Positions 11,425-23,879 of a stretch of 64,000 nucleotides of DNA are shown piece by piece. Numbering within the stretch: position 1 is the stretch's first letter; every line of letters begins with the position of its first letter. A program made the translations under genes and the position numbers. The stretch is from Okapia johnstoni. Taxonomy: Eukaryota > Chordata > Mammalia > Artiodactyla > Giraffidae. The DNA lies in assembly GCA_024291935.2 (NCBI GenBank), contig CM044316.1, positions 79,438,501-79,502,500 on the forward strand, in the 5' to 3' direction. The notes under the pieces were generated by a model. The model had not been told where the DNA came from. It saw nothing but the letters and a program-made list of their open reading frames with translations, and did no database searches.

Positions 11425-12424
11425 GTGGTATTGCTTTCTTATTTGAGTGAGTTCACATCTTTCTTGAACAGTGTAAGGATGCTTCTTTCAATAATTGCTT
11501 TAAGTGAACATTTTCAATAAAGCATGATTGATACATGTGTAGATAGGATTTCATAATTTGATCATTATCCAATCTCTTTGACATTTTAACAAATATTTTT
11601 AAGAATGCTGAAGGAAAAATTAAGTACTATTTTGTTAGCTTTGTTTTCTCTCACTTTTAAATTTCAAGATATTTTCTTTCCTTTGTGCAAAAATGAACAC
11701 TTTTCCATGTAACCTCTTTCAGTACACAGGGGAGTACTGAAGACAGTTCAGGGTTTGCGTATTGTACTTAATCAGTGGTTACTTACTATAATTACTGTTA
11801 ATTTTGTGGACATATAAATTAACATGTAAATTAAGGTTTCCTCATTTTTCCCACTTGAATGCTTTCTTCACAACTGTCTTTGCCACCGGAGACATCTTTT
11901 AGTTTTATTTGGTATCTAATTTATTGGTGTCTTATTCTTCCTTAAATCATTTTTGCAAGCTGTTCAATTTACAGCTATAGAACTCTTAAACCTCTTGAAT
12001 TTTATCGATTTATGTTTTAACCTTCAGTTAACATGTACTTAATGAATTAGTCCTGTGTTCAGTCTTCCATTAAGCCTGTAGAAGATGTGGAAGGTGTCTG
12101 GGCCTATTTTCAAAAAAAATTTATGGTCCAAGCTTGGAAATGAAGTCTATGAAACAGTAAGCAGAGGATTCCAGATAGTATATAGTTTACTGACAAATTG
12201 GGAGGTGCAGACAATGGATTTTCTAGGAATCAAGGCAAGAGGAAGGCCACTGACTCAAAGTAATCAGAGGAGACCTCATGCAGGCATTGGAATCATAACT
12301 CTCTTTCAGCAAAGACTCAGTGGAGGGCATTTCTCATGGAGGGGCAGGGAGAAACATATGCGATCTGATAATATGTAGATGGAATCAGAAAAGCTCACAT
12401 GTTCCTTCTTTGTGAATATTTTAG
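11425..12424 (+). other. Intron between window exons 6 and 7
   Basis: No repeat recognised. An open frame at 12085-12378 runs towards exon 7 but shows no Calx-beta features and is not in the joined frame. Confidence 0.65.
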
Positions 12425-12691
12425 AGCCTCGTGTTGTGAGGGTTCGGGAAGGTGAGACTGCTGACTTTAAAGTTGTCAGAAATGGCTCTGTTGATGTTCC
12501 CTGCACCGTCCAGTATGCTACCATGGATGGGAAGGCTACCGCCAGAGAGGGAGACTTTGTTCCCGTTGAAAAAGGAGAAATGCTTGTTTTTGCAGTTGGA
12601 AGCAGAGAGCAGAACATATCTGTATTCATTAAAGAAGATGATATCCCAGAAACAGATGAACCCTTTTATATAATCCTCTTTAACTCAACAG
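12425..12691 (+). CDS. ADGRV1: ADGRV1 window exon 7: complete Calx-beta core
   Basis: The acceptor is tgaatattttag. The exon is phase 1 at both ends (267 bases), so it is skippable without a frameshift. It reads EPRVVRVREGETADFKVVRN, then ATARE-GDFVPVEKGE, then KEDDIPETDEPFYIILFNSTG. The last part is a textbook Calx-beta acidic loop and final strand. One exon carries most of the domain; only the tail is in exon 8. Confidence 0.96.
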
Positions 12692-13289
12692 GTAAATAAA
12701 TTATATTTATGGCAGATCTGTTGTTTCAGTTCTTCTACGAGATGACATTAACTACTTCACTGTCACCTGTGAATGTTCAAGAGCAAAATTGTTTCACTGA
12801 TTTCTTGAGGGGAGGGGTGAAAGAATACATGTGTTGAAATTGTGTGTACCTGGTATACCCTATGTCATTATTTTTAATCTTTTTTCACAAATAGCAAACA
12901 TAGAAAATTATGTTATTATGTGAGGAATAGAAATCTTCTAGCTGAAACTACCCGAAGTCTTTTCTAGTCACTCAAAGACTTAGGGCATTATCATTCTGTA
13001 GACTTTTCCCTCCTACCAGGGCACTGGGCATAGTGGTTGGGAAGCTGTATTCTGCAGGTGACTGAGCCCAACTGACTGATAATTCTCTGTATTTATAGTC
13101 ACAGTATGTGACAGTTTGCAAGGGGAAAAGATAGACTTTTCCTTCTTCTTTATACTATAACTGAAGCAGAATGTTTTGACCCTCTTTAGGAAATTAGAGG
13201 GGCTATAGCTTCTTTTGGTAATTGTTTTATTCTTTTGAGAGTACACAGAGCTATTTTTTCCTTAATCTTTTCTAGTAAGTTGAAGACAT

Positions 13290-14235
13290 GACACTCTATC
13301 ACCCCTGATTATGCAAGTGCGTTAGTTCTTATATACAAGGACATTTTCCTACGTAACCACAATATAACCATTAAAATCAGGAGATTAATACAATCATTGC
13401 CTCAGACCCCATTCAGATTTCTCCAGTTTTCCCATCAGTGTCCTTTCGAGCAAAACGATCCTTTCCCAGATCATGCATTGCCTTTAATTGCTGTGTAATT
13501 AATTTAATTACACATTTAATCTCTTCAGTCTGAAATACTCAGTCTTTCCTTGACTCACGTGACCTTTATAGTATGGAAGATTACAGGGCAGTTATTTGTC
13601 AAATGCCCTTCATTTTGGTTGGTTTGATGTTCCTCATTATTAGATTCAGGTTTTGCATCCTTGGCAGGAATTTCATAGAAGAATTCTGTGTTCTCATCAC
13701 ATCCCTTCCGTTGGCACAGATTTCTATTTTGTCCCTTTACTGCCAGGTCTACTGTGACCACAATTTAGGCGGTGATTGCCAGGCTTCTCTACTGTACTTT
13801 TTGTCCCTTTGCTTTTAATACAAGTTTTGTGGGGAAGGTACTTTAAAACTACATAACTATCCTGTTACTCATCAAACTTTCAAGTTTTTCATTGACGTAT
13901 GTATTTATCAGTATGAACTTATGATTTCTATTAATGCAGCAGGTTATATTTCACTATCATTATTTACTTTGATGGTTGAATTGTCCCAGATTTGGCTAGG
14001 GGTGGTGTGTTAAAATGACTTTCTTGTCTTTTTGACATGTTCCTATTATTCTTTGAGCATTTTCTTACTTCCTGGCACAGCAAACTGTTCCACACTGATC
14101 TGGTACTTTTCCTGTCAAAACCCTGAAATCAGTCATTTGTTACAAGAAGCCCCGACTCCTTTCAGTGTAGAATGCTGTTTAGAAAACAGAACCTCGATAT
14201 TAGATGTGCTAATTGCTTCTTAGGCAATTCTCTTC
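13290..14235 (-). repeat. Old mammalian L1 (L1M-type) 3' region
   Basis: Reverse-oriented sequence includes cccattcagatttctccagt, cctcattattagattcaggt and gtggggaaggtactttaaaa, which match my memory of L1M 3' sequence. The open frames inside it are repeat-derived. Confidence 0.7.
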
Positions 14236-14292
14236 CTAGGCCCTCTTTCAGAGATAGGGGATGCATGTATGTCTGTATGCATTTATGTACGG

Positions 14293-14364
14293 GGTTAGCC
14301 ACCAAGTTTGTTTAGGTTTTTCTGTAAAGTTACGGAAAAACATGAAAGAACTTTTTGACCGTCC
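14293..14364. mobile_element. Mariner-type MITE (bovine Mariner1-like)
   Basis: An imperfect palindrome of about 70 bases. The left arm starts ggttagccaccaagtttgtt and the right arm ends gaaagaactttttgaccgtc, mirror images apart from several substitutions. This is the form of the short mariner elements common in cetartiodactyls. Confidence 0.7.
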
Positions 14365-14376
14365 CTATGTATACTT

Positions 14377-14589
14377 GTCGTTGTTATGTAGTCGCTAAGT
14401 TGTGTTTGACTCTTTGTGACCCCATGGACTATAGCCTGCCAGACTCCTCTGTCCAAGAGATTTTCCAGGCAGGAATACTGGAGAGGGTTGCCATTTCCTT
14501 CTCCGGGGGATCTTCCTGACCCAAGGATCGAACCCATGTCTCCTGCCTTGGCAAGTGGATTCTTTACCTCGGAGCCACCAGGAAAGCCC
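14377..14589 (-). mobile_element. Bov-tA SINE
   Basis: Reverse orientation, from the gtagtcgctaagttgtg tail to the ggagccaccaggaaagccc head. It lies directly beside the mariner MITE. Confidence 0.93.
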
Positions 14590-14749
14590 CTCAATATATA
14601 TACACATGCATTAACATCTGTAGTTCTGTACCCAGCTGTATGTATTGAAGGCCGTTGTATCTAGTATCACAGGGCTTGTTGTAGTTTTCTCTGTTTTCCT
14701 ATTTATCCCTCTGTCCTCTGATAATGAGATATCCAGCTCCCTTTATCTT

Positions 14750-16461
14750 TATTATTTTTTAAATTGATTAATTTATTATAATTGGAGGCCAATTACTTTA
14801 CAATATTGTGAAGGTTTTGATTCATTGACATGAATCAGCCACGAGTGTACATGTGTCCCCCCATCCTGAACCCCCCCCCCACCTCCCTCCCCACCCCATC
14901 CCTCTGGATTGTCCCAGTGCACCGGCTTTGAATGCCCTGTTTCATGCATCGAACTTGGACTGGTCATCTGTTTCACATATGGTAATATACATGTTTCAGT
15001 GCTAGTCTCTCAAATCATCCCACCCTTGCCCTCTCCCACAGAGTCCAAAAGTCTGTTCTTTACATCTGTGTCTCTTTTGCTGTCTTGCATATAGAGTTAA
15101 CTGTGTGGATCACAATAGACTGTGGAAAATTCTGAAAGAGATAGGCATACCAGACCACCTGACCTGCCTCTTGAGAAACCTGTATGAAGGTCAGGAAGCA
15201 GCAGTTAGAACTGGACATGGAACAACAGACTGGTTCCAAATAGGAAAAGGAGTACGTCAAGGCTGTATATTGTCACCCTGCTTATTTAACTTATATGCAT
15301 AGTACATCATGAGAAACGCTGGGCTGGAGGAAGCACAAGCTGGAATCAGTATTGCCGGGAGAAATATCAATAACCTCAGATATGCAGATGACACCACCCT
15401 TATGACAGAAAGTGAAGAACTAAAGAGCCTCTTGATGAAAGTGAAAGAAGAGAGTGAAAAAGTTGGCTTAAAGCTCAACATTCAGAAAACTAAGATCATT
15501 CAATCCGGTCCCATCACTTCATGGCAGATAGATGGGCAAACAGTGGAAACAGTGGCTGACTTTATTTTTCTGGGCTCCAAAATCACTGCAGATGGTGACT
15601 GCAGCCATGAAATTAAAAGACGCTTACTCCTTGGAAGGAGAGTTATGACCAACCTAGACAGCATATTAAAAAGCAGAGACATCACTTTGCCAACAAAGGT
15701 CCGTCTAGTCAAGGCTATGGTTTTTCCATTAGTCATGTATGGATGTGAGAATTGGACTATAAAGAAAGCTGAGCACTGAAGAATTGATGCTTTTGAACTG
15801 TGGTGTTGGAGAAGACTCTTGAGAGTCCCTTGGACTGCAAGGAGATCCAACCAGTCCATCCTAAAGGAGATCAGTCCTGGGTGTTCATTGGAAGGACTGA
15901 TGTGGAAGCTGAAACGCCAGTACTTTGGCCACCTCATGCGAAGAGCTGACTCATTTGAAAAGACCCTGATGCTGGGAAAGATTGAGGGCAGGAGGAGAAG
16001 GGGATGACAGAGGATGAGATGGTTGGATGGCATCACCTACTCAATGGACATGGGTTTGGGTAGATACCGGGAGTTGGTGATGGACAGGGAGGCCTGGCAT
16101 GCTGTGGTCATGGGGTCGCAAAGAGTCGGACACGACTGAGCGACTGAACAATAAGGTTGTTGTTACCATCTTTCTAAATTCCATATATATGCTTTAATAT
16201 ACTGTATTGGTGTTATTCTTTCTGACTTACTTCACTCTGTATGATAAGCTCCAGTTTCATCCACTTCATTAGAAATGACTCAAATGCGTTCTTTTTATAG
16301 CTGAGTAATATTCCATTGTGTATATGTACCACAGCTTTCTCATCCATTCATCTGCTGATGGACTTCTAGGTTGCTTCAGTGTCCTAGTTATTGTAAACAG
16401 TGCTGCGATGAACATTGGGGTACACATATCTCTTTCGATTCTGGTCTCCTCAGTGTAGTAT
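14750..16461 (-). mobile_element. Ruminant L1 3' region split by BovB
   Basis: Reverse-oriented ruminant L1: left part 14750-15099 (aattggaggccaattacttt, catgaatcagccacgagtg) and right part 16151-16461 (accatctttctaaattccat, tgctgcgatgaacattgggg). The two halves are contiguous in the L1 consensus, so the BovB entered an existing L1. Confidence 0.85.
15100..16150 (+). mobile_element. BovB LINE, 5'-truncated, reverse transcriptase C-terminal half
   Basis: RTE-clade LINE fragment starting at the CVDHNRLWKIL motif of the reverse transcriptase and running to the 3' end (cacgactgagcgactgaac). The catalytic YADD is intact in the fragment, but a stop follows NLYA and another follows KKAEH, so it is dead. 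Flanking atagagtta and ataaggttg may be a decayed target duplication. Confidence 0.93.
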
Positions 16462-16684
16462 GGTTAAGTATAGCTATATATTTATATAAATTACTTATAA
16501 TGGGCTGCTGTGCCACACATGTCTGTTTCTCCAAGTTTAGTTTTAGGTGTTGTCCTGATCTAATTTGCAAAGTTTTATTTGTATCCATTCAGTAAACTTT
16601 CATAAATACCAGTGACTGAGCCTCTACCCTGCTAGGAGATGAAGTTGATTAAGAAGCATTTGTCCAAGTAATTATAGTGAATTG

Positions 16685-16735
16685 TGTGTGTGTGTATGTG
16701 TGAGTGTGTGTATGTGTCAGTATGTACGTGTTAGT
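16685..16735. repeat. Imperfect (TG)n microsatellite
   Basis: A TG run interrupted by TA, GAG and CAG units. Confidence 0.85.
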
Positions 16736-17494
16736 ATAATGTGATAATCACTGTGTTAGATTGACAAAGTGTGAAGTGGTGTAGGAACACAGCAGAGATG
16801 CACTTAACTTGGAAATTCAAGGAAACATTCCCAGAAAGAGTTGTTGCTTGAGCTGGGTCCTGAGGAGTGATGAAAGGTGAATAAAGATGGGGAAGACTTT
16901 TACTTACAGAGGTGACAGCTGCAGTGGAGAGTAAAAGCTATGGACCTCAAGGGACTGGTGAGAAGAGACCTAATTTATTGGCTGTTACAGTGCTAACAGG
17001 CTGTGGATAGAATTGGAGTAGAAAGAAATCATTTTCAGCATCATAAAGATGCTTTGGTCTGTGTATGACCAGATCAAACTCGGCTATGTGAAGGCAGAGA
17101 TCGAAAGGGAAGTACTTAAGCCAGTGATTCTAATTAATATCTTAATGTATCCTTTCATTCAATATTTTTTATGAAATGAATCTACCTCAACATTTTGAAA
17201 TTTGATAAAGCTGTGTTTTAAATTTCTAATTAAACTATTGAAGTGATATTCCTATTATAAAAATATCATGTATATTTTTCAGTAAAGTAGTTCTTCTGTA
17301 ATTAAACATTTCCTCAGAGACAAGTCATAGCAAACTTATTTAGGCATCTCTTTCTCATTTATTTATGACCTTCGATGAGGAAATTCTTCCTGGAATTTGA
17401 ACTTTATTACAAGCTGTTTCTTAGTTTAAAAATACAGATTTAACAGTAAGTTAGGTACTTTTTTGTTATTTTGACTTCTCCATTTTTAATTTAG

Positions 17495-17621
17495 GTGATA
17501 CAGTTGTATATCCATATGGAATAGCTACAGTGATAATTGAAGCTAACGATGACCCAAATGGTATTTTTTCTTTGGAGCCCATAGACAAAGCAGTTGAAGA
17601 AGGAAAGACTAATTTATTTTG
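17495..17621 (+). CDS. ADGRV1: ADGRV1 window exon 8: Calx-beta tail and next start
   Basis: It completes the Gly codon from exon 7 and gives IIEANDDPNG, the terminator, then IFSLEPIDKAVEEGKTN as the first strand of the next unit. The donor TG|gtaagc splits a Trp codon (phase 2). The intron before it is 4.8 kb and packed with LINE sequence. Confidence 0.95.
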
Positions 17622-18279
17622 GTAAGCATATTCACATAAGGCAAATTGAAAGTTGAATAAAGTAAAATAAAATCTTTACATATGCAAAAATTTGAAACAT
17701 TGTTAATCTTTCAAAATTAAAAAAATATGCCTATGAATGGAATAATTTCAGAGTTGGTTGTCTGATTAAATTGTAAACTTCTTTTTGCTGTTTATCACTT
17801 GTTAAAAAAAGCTCTTGACACTTTAGATGGTAAGAGAAATTATTCTTTTTACCCTCCTTAACCCCAACTTTTGTTCCTCATCAGGACACAGAGACTTGAA
17901 TTATCCAAGGTCTTCTGGAACTCTTCTCTCAAGTGATATGTACCTACCCTTGCCCTGGGCTTTGCTTTTGAAGAACTTTTGTCAATTCGCGTCTGAATAT
18001 TTTTGATTGAATTTATCTTAGAAGTTATCTATTAGTTCAGATTTCTAAGACTATGATTTTTAAGCATTCTTCTCTTTATTATTTAAGGTTCTACTTCATT
18101 TGTCCTTTTCCATGAGATTCTTCATGGTTGCTCAGTAAGAACTGGCTGGCTGGTTTATATTAAAGATGATAAACAGACAAAGGATATTTCTGAGATAATA
18201 CAGGAAGTTCTCATTAGAGTTGAATTTTCCACTTCCACATTTTTCATAAGAAATAATTTTCTTTTACTTTGTTTTATAG
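17622..18279 (+). other. Intron between window exons 8 and 9
   Basis: No repeat or structure recognised. Confidence 0.7.
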
Positions 18280-18497
18280 GATTTTGAGGCACCGGGGACA
18301 CTTTGGCAATGCATCTGTGGCTTGGCAGCTCTTTCAGAATGATTCTGCTTTGCAACCTGGACAAGAGTTCTATGAAACTTCAGGGACTGTTAACTTTCTG
18401 GATGGAGAAGGAGCCAAACCAATAATTCTCCATGCTTTTCCAGACAAAATTCCTGAATTCAACGAGTTTTATGTTTTAAAGCTTGTAAACATTTCAG
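18280..18497 (+). CDS. ADGRV1: ADGRV1 window exon 9: Calx-beta core
   Basis: The acceptor is ttgttttatag. The exon reads ILRHRGHFGNASVAWQLF, then EFYETSGTVNFLDGE, then FPDKIPEFNEFYVLKLVNISG. The acidic loop is DKIPE rather than DDIPE, so one usual calcium ligand is replaced by Lys in this unit. It ends in phase 1 at G|gtgcag. Confidence 0.95.
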
Positions 18498-19009
18498 GTG
18501 CAGTGTTTTCCCGTCTATTTTATTTTACCACTAAAGTTTAATATTTTATGCTGAAATAACTGGAGCTAGGTAGAAAATGCACCTAATGAAGTTTTATGGA
18601 TGGAAACTTATTTTCATACTCAAACTTGTAAATGAATTTTTTCCCCCACACCAAATTGAGTATCTCCAACAAAACAGTAATAGACGATAGGAAGTACAGA
18701 TTCATGGTAGCTTAAAAAGCTTGGTCTTTGTACCATAATTTAAATAATAATCAATGTCCCCATCAATTTTGGTTTTAAGCATGGGAATTAAGCCTTTCTA
18801 GTTAATATCCTCTTTTCAGACTCAACTGGTTGTTAATGAAATTACAATGAATACCCTTGAAAATGTGGTGAAAGCTATATGGTGACACTATGTTCATTGA
18901 TCAACAAGTAAAGTACTTAGTGAGAAGTTTGGTAAACAAATTCCTTTTGCCTTCACTTTATACTGGAAAGTATTTTCAATTCTGATATTTCATTCTGATT
19001 TCATTACAG
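18498..19009 (+). other. Intron between window exons 9 and 10
   Basis: No repeat or structure recognised. Confidence 0.7.
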
Positions 19010-19753
19010 GTGGGTCCCCAGGTCCTGGGGGCCAGCTGGCAGCAACCAACCTCCAGGTGACAGTAATGATTCCATTCAATGATGATCCCTTTGGAGTTTT
19101 CATCTTGGATCCAGAGTGCCTAGAGAGAGAAGTGGCAGAAGATGTCCTCTCGGAAGATGCTATGTCTTATATCACCAACTTTACTGTTCTGAGACAGCAG
19201 GGTGCCTTTGGTGATGTTCGAGTAGGCTGGGAAATATTGTCTAGTGAGTTCACTGCTGGTTTGCCTCCAGTGATAGATTTTTTGCTGGCTGGAATTTTTC
19301 CCAGCACCGTGCATTCACAGCCACACATGAGGCGTCACCATAGTGGAACAGATGCTTTGTACTTCAGTGGACTAGAGGGTGCATTTGGAACTGTTAATCC
19401 AAAATACCATCCCTCGAGGAACAACTCAATTGCCAACTTTACATTTTCAGCTTGGGTAATGCCCAATGCCAATACAAATGGATTTGTTATAGCAAAGGAT
19501 GATGGTAATGGAGGCATCTACTATGGGGTAAAAATTCACACAAATGAATCTCACGTGACACTTTCCCTCCATTACAAAACTCTGGGTTCCAATGCTACAT
19601 ATGTTGCCAAGACCACTGTCATGAAATATTTGGAAGAAAATGTTTGGCTGCATCTTCTAATTGTCCTGGATGATGGTATAATTGAATTCTACCTTGATGG
19701 AAATGCAATGCCCAGAGGAATCAAGAGTCTGAAAGGAGAAGCCATTACTGATG
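19010..19753 (+). CDS. ADGRV1: ADGRV1 window exon 10: Calx-beta half plus most of the LamG domain
   Basis: At 744 bases this is the longest exon here, phase 1 at both ends. It first gives the terminator PFNDDPFG and opens a new Calx-beta unit (VFILDPECLE, then RQQGAFGDVRVGW). After GIFPSTVH the sequence changes to a concanavalin-like LamG/pentraxin fold: TDALYFSGLEGAFG, then FTFSAWVMPN, GFVIAKDDGNGG, WLHLLIVLDDG and EFYLDGN. The Calx-beta unit is therefore interrupted by the LamG domain and finished in exon 11. Several sequons are present (NFT, NNS, NES, NAT). Confidence 0.96.
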
Positions 19754-19833
19754 GTGAGTGTCATCTCCACAATTAGGACCCTGAATTTTGAGTTTTGAAA
19801 AATTTTGACTTCTTGAAAGCCTTGCAGGTATTT

Positions 19834-20113
19834 CTGGGGAGAGGGGAGGAGAGAGTGAGATGTATGGAGAGAGTAACATGGAAACTTACGTTACCGTATG
19901 TAAAATAGATAGCCAATGGGAATTTGTATGTCTCAAGGAACTCAAATAGGGGCTCTGTATCAACCTAGAGGGGTGGGATGTGAGGGAGATGGGAGGGAGG
20001 TTCAAGAGGGAGAGGACTTACGTATATGTGTGGCTGATTCATGTTGGTGTTTGACAGAAAACAACAAAATTCTGTAAGGCAATTTTCCCTCAATCAAAAA
20101 AAAAAAAAAAAAG
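19834..20113 (+). mobile_element. Ruminant L1 3' end with poly-A tail
   Basis: Severely 5'-truncated L1. It contains atggagagagtaacatggaa, tgtatcaacctagaggggtg and ttctgtaaggcaattttccc, ending in about 19 A. The 15-bp duplication gccttgcaggtattt at 19819-19833 recurs with two changes at 20114-20128. Confidence 0.9.
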
Positions 20114-21144
20114 GCCTAGCAAGTATTTAAAAATCTGCTTGGTGTTTTGGTTTATAATTTCTTTTAAATAAAACTATGTGTCTACCAAGACCATAAGTTT
20201 TGTGCTGGGTACTGTAGAAATGAATTGGGCAGAGGTTCTGCCTTTGAAGGTAGCTGAAATAGGCTTTGGGAGAAAGGTATGCAAACAGATCACTTCAACA
20301 CATGGTAGGAAGAAAGAAAAAAAGTTACCAAGTAGAAACATTTATTCCTCTTGTGGTCCTAGGAGAGTTGGGCATGATATTCCAGATGGAGAAAAGAACA
20401 AAGGTGTGGAAATGTGAAACAGAATATTGCATCTGGGGAAACTGCTACCAGCTCAGTATTTCTGGAGGTAGATTATGATGGAGATAAGATTAAAGAGGAG
20501 TCAAAAGAAAATTATATTAAGCAATCTAGCCATTACAGAGGTTTCAAGTAACAGGAGTTAAAGTGGTGAATTCTACGGTGTGCTCTATAGAGAGGATCTT
20601 TGTTGTCTTTAAGCTGGGCCACAGTGTGCTGTTTCCTTGAGAAACACACTTGTGCATATGTTTTTACACAAATATCACTTATTTCTATTATAATCACAAT
20701 TCCCTCTATCCTGTGGTTTGGTTCTGTTGTTGTTTTTGTTTTTTAGTAGGAAAATAGAACAGAGCTTGTATGATATCTTAACAGATTATCTTTCCTTCTG
20801 AACCTCCTGCATTAGCTATCTGGTTGTATTTTTCCTTTCCTACTAGAAAAAAAGATGGGCAAAAGAAAACATACACACTGCTGATTTCAGCCTCAAGAAC
20901 TATGCTTATAGCGCTCTGTGGCTTTAAATTATTATCTTTTGATTGTGAATATATACGTATGTTTGTTAACGTTGATTTTTTTGGGTGATCGCATGGTGGT
21001 AGAATGAGAATGGGAAAGACTGGGGAAAGGAAGAGCTGGTGTTTCTTTTCTCTGTGTAGCTTGCTGCAAGGAACTTACATTGTTTATGTAATTTGTAACT
21101 TAAAATGGAGAAAGTGTATATATATATTTAGGTTATGAATGAAA

Positions 21145-21480
21145 TGCAGGGTATTATAAGTTTATTATAAAATAAAGTACACGTAAGTGTACAGATACAT
21201 GAATTTTTAAAAATTTATATGAATCAGTTTCAGCACTCCATATAACCAGTCCCCACATCAAGATATTTTTTTCCAGAAACCCTCTCTTTTTCTCTTTGCT
21301 AGTCATTGACTCACCACCATGCCCAACTACTATTGCCATTTCTAAGAGCCTAACATTAGTTTTTAATGTTTTTAAAATTTGTGTAAATAGAATTGAGCAG
21401 TGTGTACACTTGAGTGTCTGAGGTTTGTTCAATGGTGTGTGTGAAGTTCATCTATATTTTTGTCTATCGTAGACATTTCA
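21145..21480 (-). repeat. Old mammalian L1 (L1M-type) fragment
   Basis: The reverse-oriented pattern (acacgtaagtgtacagatac, then pyrimidine-rich text, then gaggtttgttcaatggtgtg) fits an ancient L1 3' region. Ends are approximate. Confidence 0.55.
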
Positions 21481-22226
21481 CTGTTTCAGTCAGTCCAGAA
21501 CCACTGGAGAAGGCACAGAGGCAATCCCAAATCACTGCTAAACTCTCATCTTCCATAAATATCCTAGTTGAGTTATTGGAGGGAATAAGTAAAGAAATAA
21601 GAATTGGTGAATTCCTGAAAGGGGTTATTATTGATACATAGTAATGTAGTTAAGCTGCGTGTTGTTATTATCATGAAAAAGTCCCTGAGACTCATATAAT
21701 TGTTGTTCCTAGAAAGGAATATTTCTTTTTCTACATTTACTGCATTGGCTGTTTGGGTAAAAAGTTCTATTTGGTCCATAAGAACTTCTTTTGCTGAATT
21801 CTCACAACTTTAATTCAAGGTGACTTTCTAACAGACCAAGAGTTGAAGTTCTCAAAGAACAGTAATAGTAAAATTTTAAAATTGTGACTGAGTTGAATCA
21901 TTCCATTCGTAGATATGCAAGGAAATTTTTAAATTTCCTGGAAGAAATATCTATCTAAATATATACACATACATATGTATATACACATACATACACATGT
22001 ACAACATATCCTTTGGTACAAAATGTATTAAATCCTAGTGATTCCTGATTCATTTTTCATTAGAATATTGATAGAAAATAGCCTTTATTTGTGTTCTAGT
22101 TATTCAAAAGCTTTGCTTACCTAATAAGACCTTTCAATAAAATCGCTTCACTTTCTGAATCACACTTGTCATTTAGGACAGTACAGTTGTGGTTATTGTA
22201 GCATTTAAACCCATCTCTAATTTCAG

Positions 22227-22600
22227 GTCCAGGAACGTTGAGAATTGGGGCAGGAGTGAATGGCAATGACAGATTTACAGGTCTGATGCAGGATGTGAGG
22301 TCCTATGGGCGGAAATTGACCCTTGAAGAAATTTATGAACTTCACGCCATGCCAGCAAAGAGTGACTTGCATCCTGTTTCTGGATATCTGGAATTCAGAC
22401 AGGGAGAAACTAACAAATCATTCATTATTTCTGCAAGAGATGACAATGAAGAGGAGGGAGAAGAATTATTCATTCTTAAGCTAGTTTCTGTATATGGAGG
22501 AGCTCACCTTTCCAAAGAGAATATTACAGCAAGACTGGTAATACAGAAAAGTGACAACGCCAATGGCTTGTTTGGTTTCACAGGAGCCTGTATACCAGAG
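22227..22600 (+). CDS. ADGRV1: ADGRV1 window exon 11: LamG end, Calx-beta second half
   Basis: The acceptor is catctctaatttcag. It ends the LamG domain with LRIGAGVNGNDRFTGLMQDV and a helix-like LTLEEIYELH, then returns to Calx-beta with YLEFRQGETNKSFIISARDD. The acidic loop is DDNEEEGEELF and lacks the IPE motif. The terminator is KSDNANG, also atypical. The exon ends with ACIPE in the next unit at the donor GAG|gtaagt, phase 0. The next intron is the longest in the window at 13.9 kb. Confidence 0.96.
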
Positions 22601-23879
22601 GTAAGTAGTGAGCTTGGTGAATTTCAGAGTGAAAAAGCTCATCACGTGTGAATTTGTTTGGGAGTGGACTCTTTCATTTGGTAAGATGGCTTGAGTGTGG
22701 ACACTAGACCCAGAAGTATGCTATAGCCAGTGGTGCAAATGCAAATTATAAGGTCTTTGCTCTTATAAGTTCACAATTTAAATCAGAAGCTTAATGAGGG
22801 GAGAGAAGTAATAATAAGGTAGCAAATGCAACTTTAGCAATTATCTTTAAAGTTAATGCCTTTCACAGAATGCATAATTGTACTCCACATGGAATTTACT
22901 TTCTGGTTACCAAGTAAGTAAATGAAATAATATATATTGAAAGCATCTGTGAATAATTGAAATTTTATTAAAATATATATTTTTTGAGTTTTTTTCCCCC
23001 ACATGTGAAATATTCTTAGGTAGTTACAACGTTCTTTCATGTTGGGTGTAAATGCCTTTCTTATCACCAGCTTAGTCTTGGCCAGCTTAATTCATTAGGC
23101 AGTTTTACCATCCTTATCAGCCCTTGCCAAGCATTCAAAGATTCGTAATCATCTTGGTGTCCTGTTCAGTAACATGAGATTGCATGTAACTGCTTCACAG
23201 GTGTTGTGTGTGACAGCAACAGCTCAGTGTCCATGAAAGGATGCCAGGGAACAAGAGAGGCATTCCCTTTGCAAGTTGATTCTTGTAGGTTTACAGGGGT
23301 ACATATGTAAATTGAAGCAATTAAGAAAAACGTGAAGGGTAGAACTTGAAAAAATATCGAGGTCACAGGCCTCATCGTAGCTCAGATTGGGGTTCCTGGC
23401 TCTCTGGAGTGTTTTATTGCCCCTCCTAGTCTTTGGTTTGGTGACAGTCTTAAGAGATCTTCAATAAGTGCTCTTTTTACAACAGCAATAGAATATCCTA
23501 GACAGGGAGGACAAATGCCCTCCTATGATTTAAAAGAGAAATATATTTATCTTTAATGATAGTACTTTTAGATGCTTAGTCATCAAAGAACTTTACATGT
23601 TAAGTTTTTTGTTCTCCTTTCTGACAGTTCCTAATGTACTGCAACAAATATTACTCTCTCCATTTAGCAGGGTTAGAAATGGCTGCTTAGAGACCTTAGA
23701 AAATAACTAACCCTACTTGAATTAAATGAGGTAGGATCAAATAACTGATTCAAAGCCTGGCAGTTACTAGTATTTTAATAAATATTAATCTTTCTCCTCC
23801 TTTTTTTTGCTCCTAAGATGCAATGGGAAGAACTGGAATTTGAACTTTTGTCTTGTAAATTCTAACCTGCTGTCTTTCC

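Larger units (their letters stand above)
12692..17494 (+). other. Intron between window exons 7 and 8
   Basis: Densely filled with mobile elements listed separately: old L1, a mariner MITE, a Bov-tA, and ruminant L1 split by BovB. The part 16625-17110 is weakly reminiscent of a reverse L2 fragment. 17111-17494 has no recognised content. Confidence 0.7.
19754..22226 (+). other. Intron between window exons 10 and 11
   Basis: Contains a ruminant L1 3' end and an old L1 fragment, both listed. 20205-20480 resembles a reverse L2 fragment. 21955-22000 is an impure A/T/C microsatellite. The rest is unrecognised. Confidence 0.65.

Noticed and set aside
12085..12424. Possible 5' extension of exon 7
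   Set aside because: The frame entering 12425 crosses a stop upstream, and a clear acceptor at 12423-12424 gives the phase needed after exon 6.
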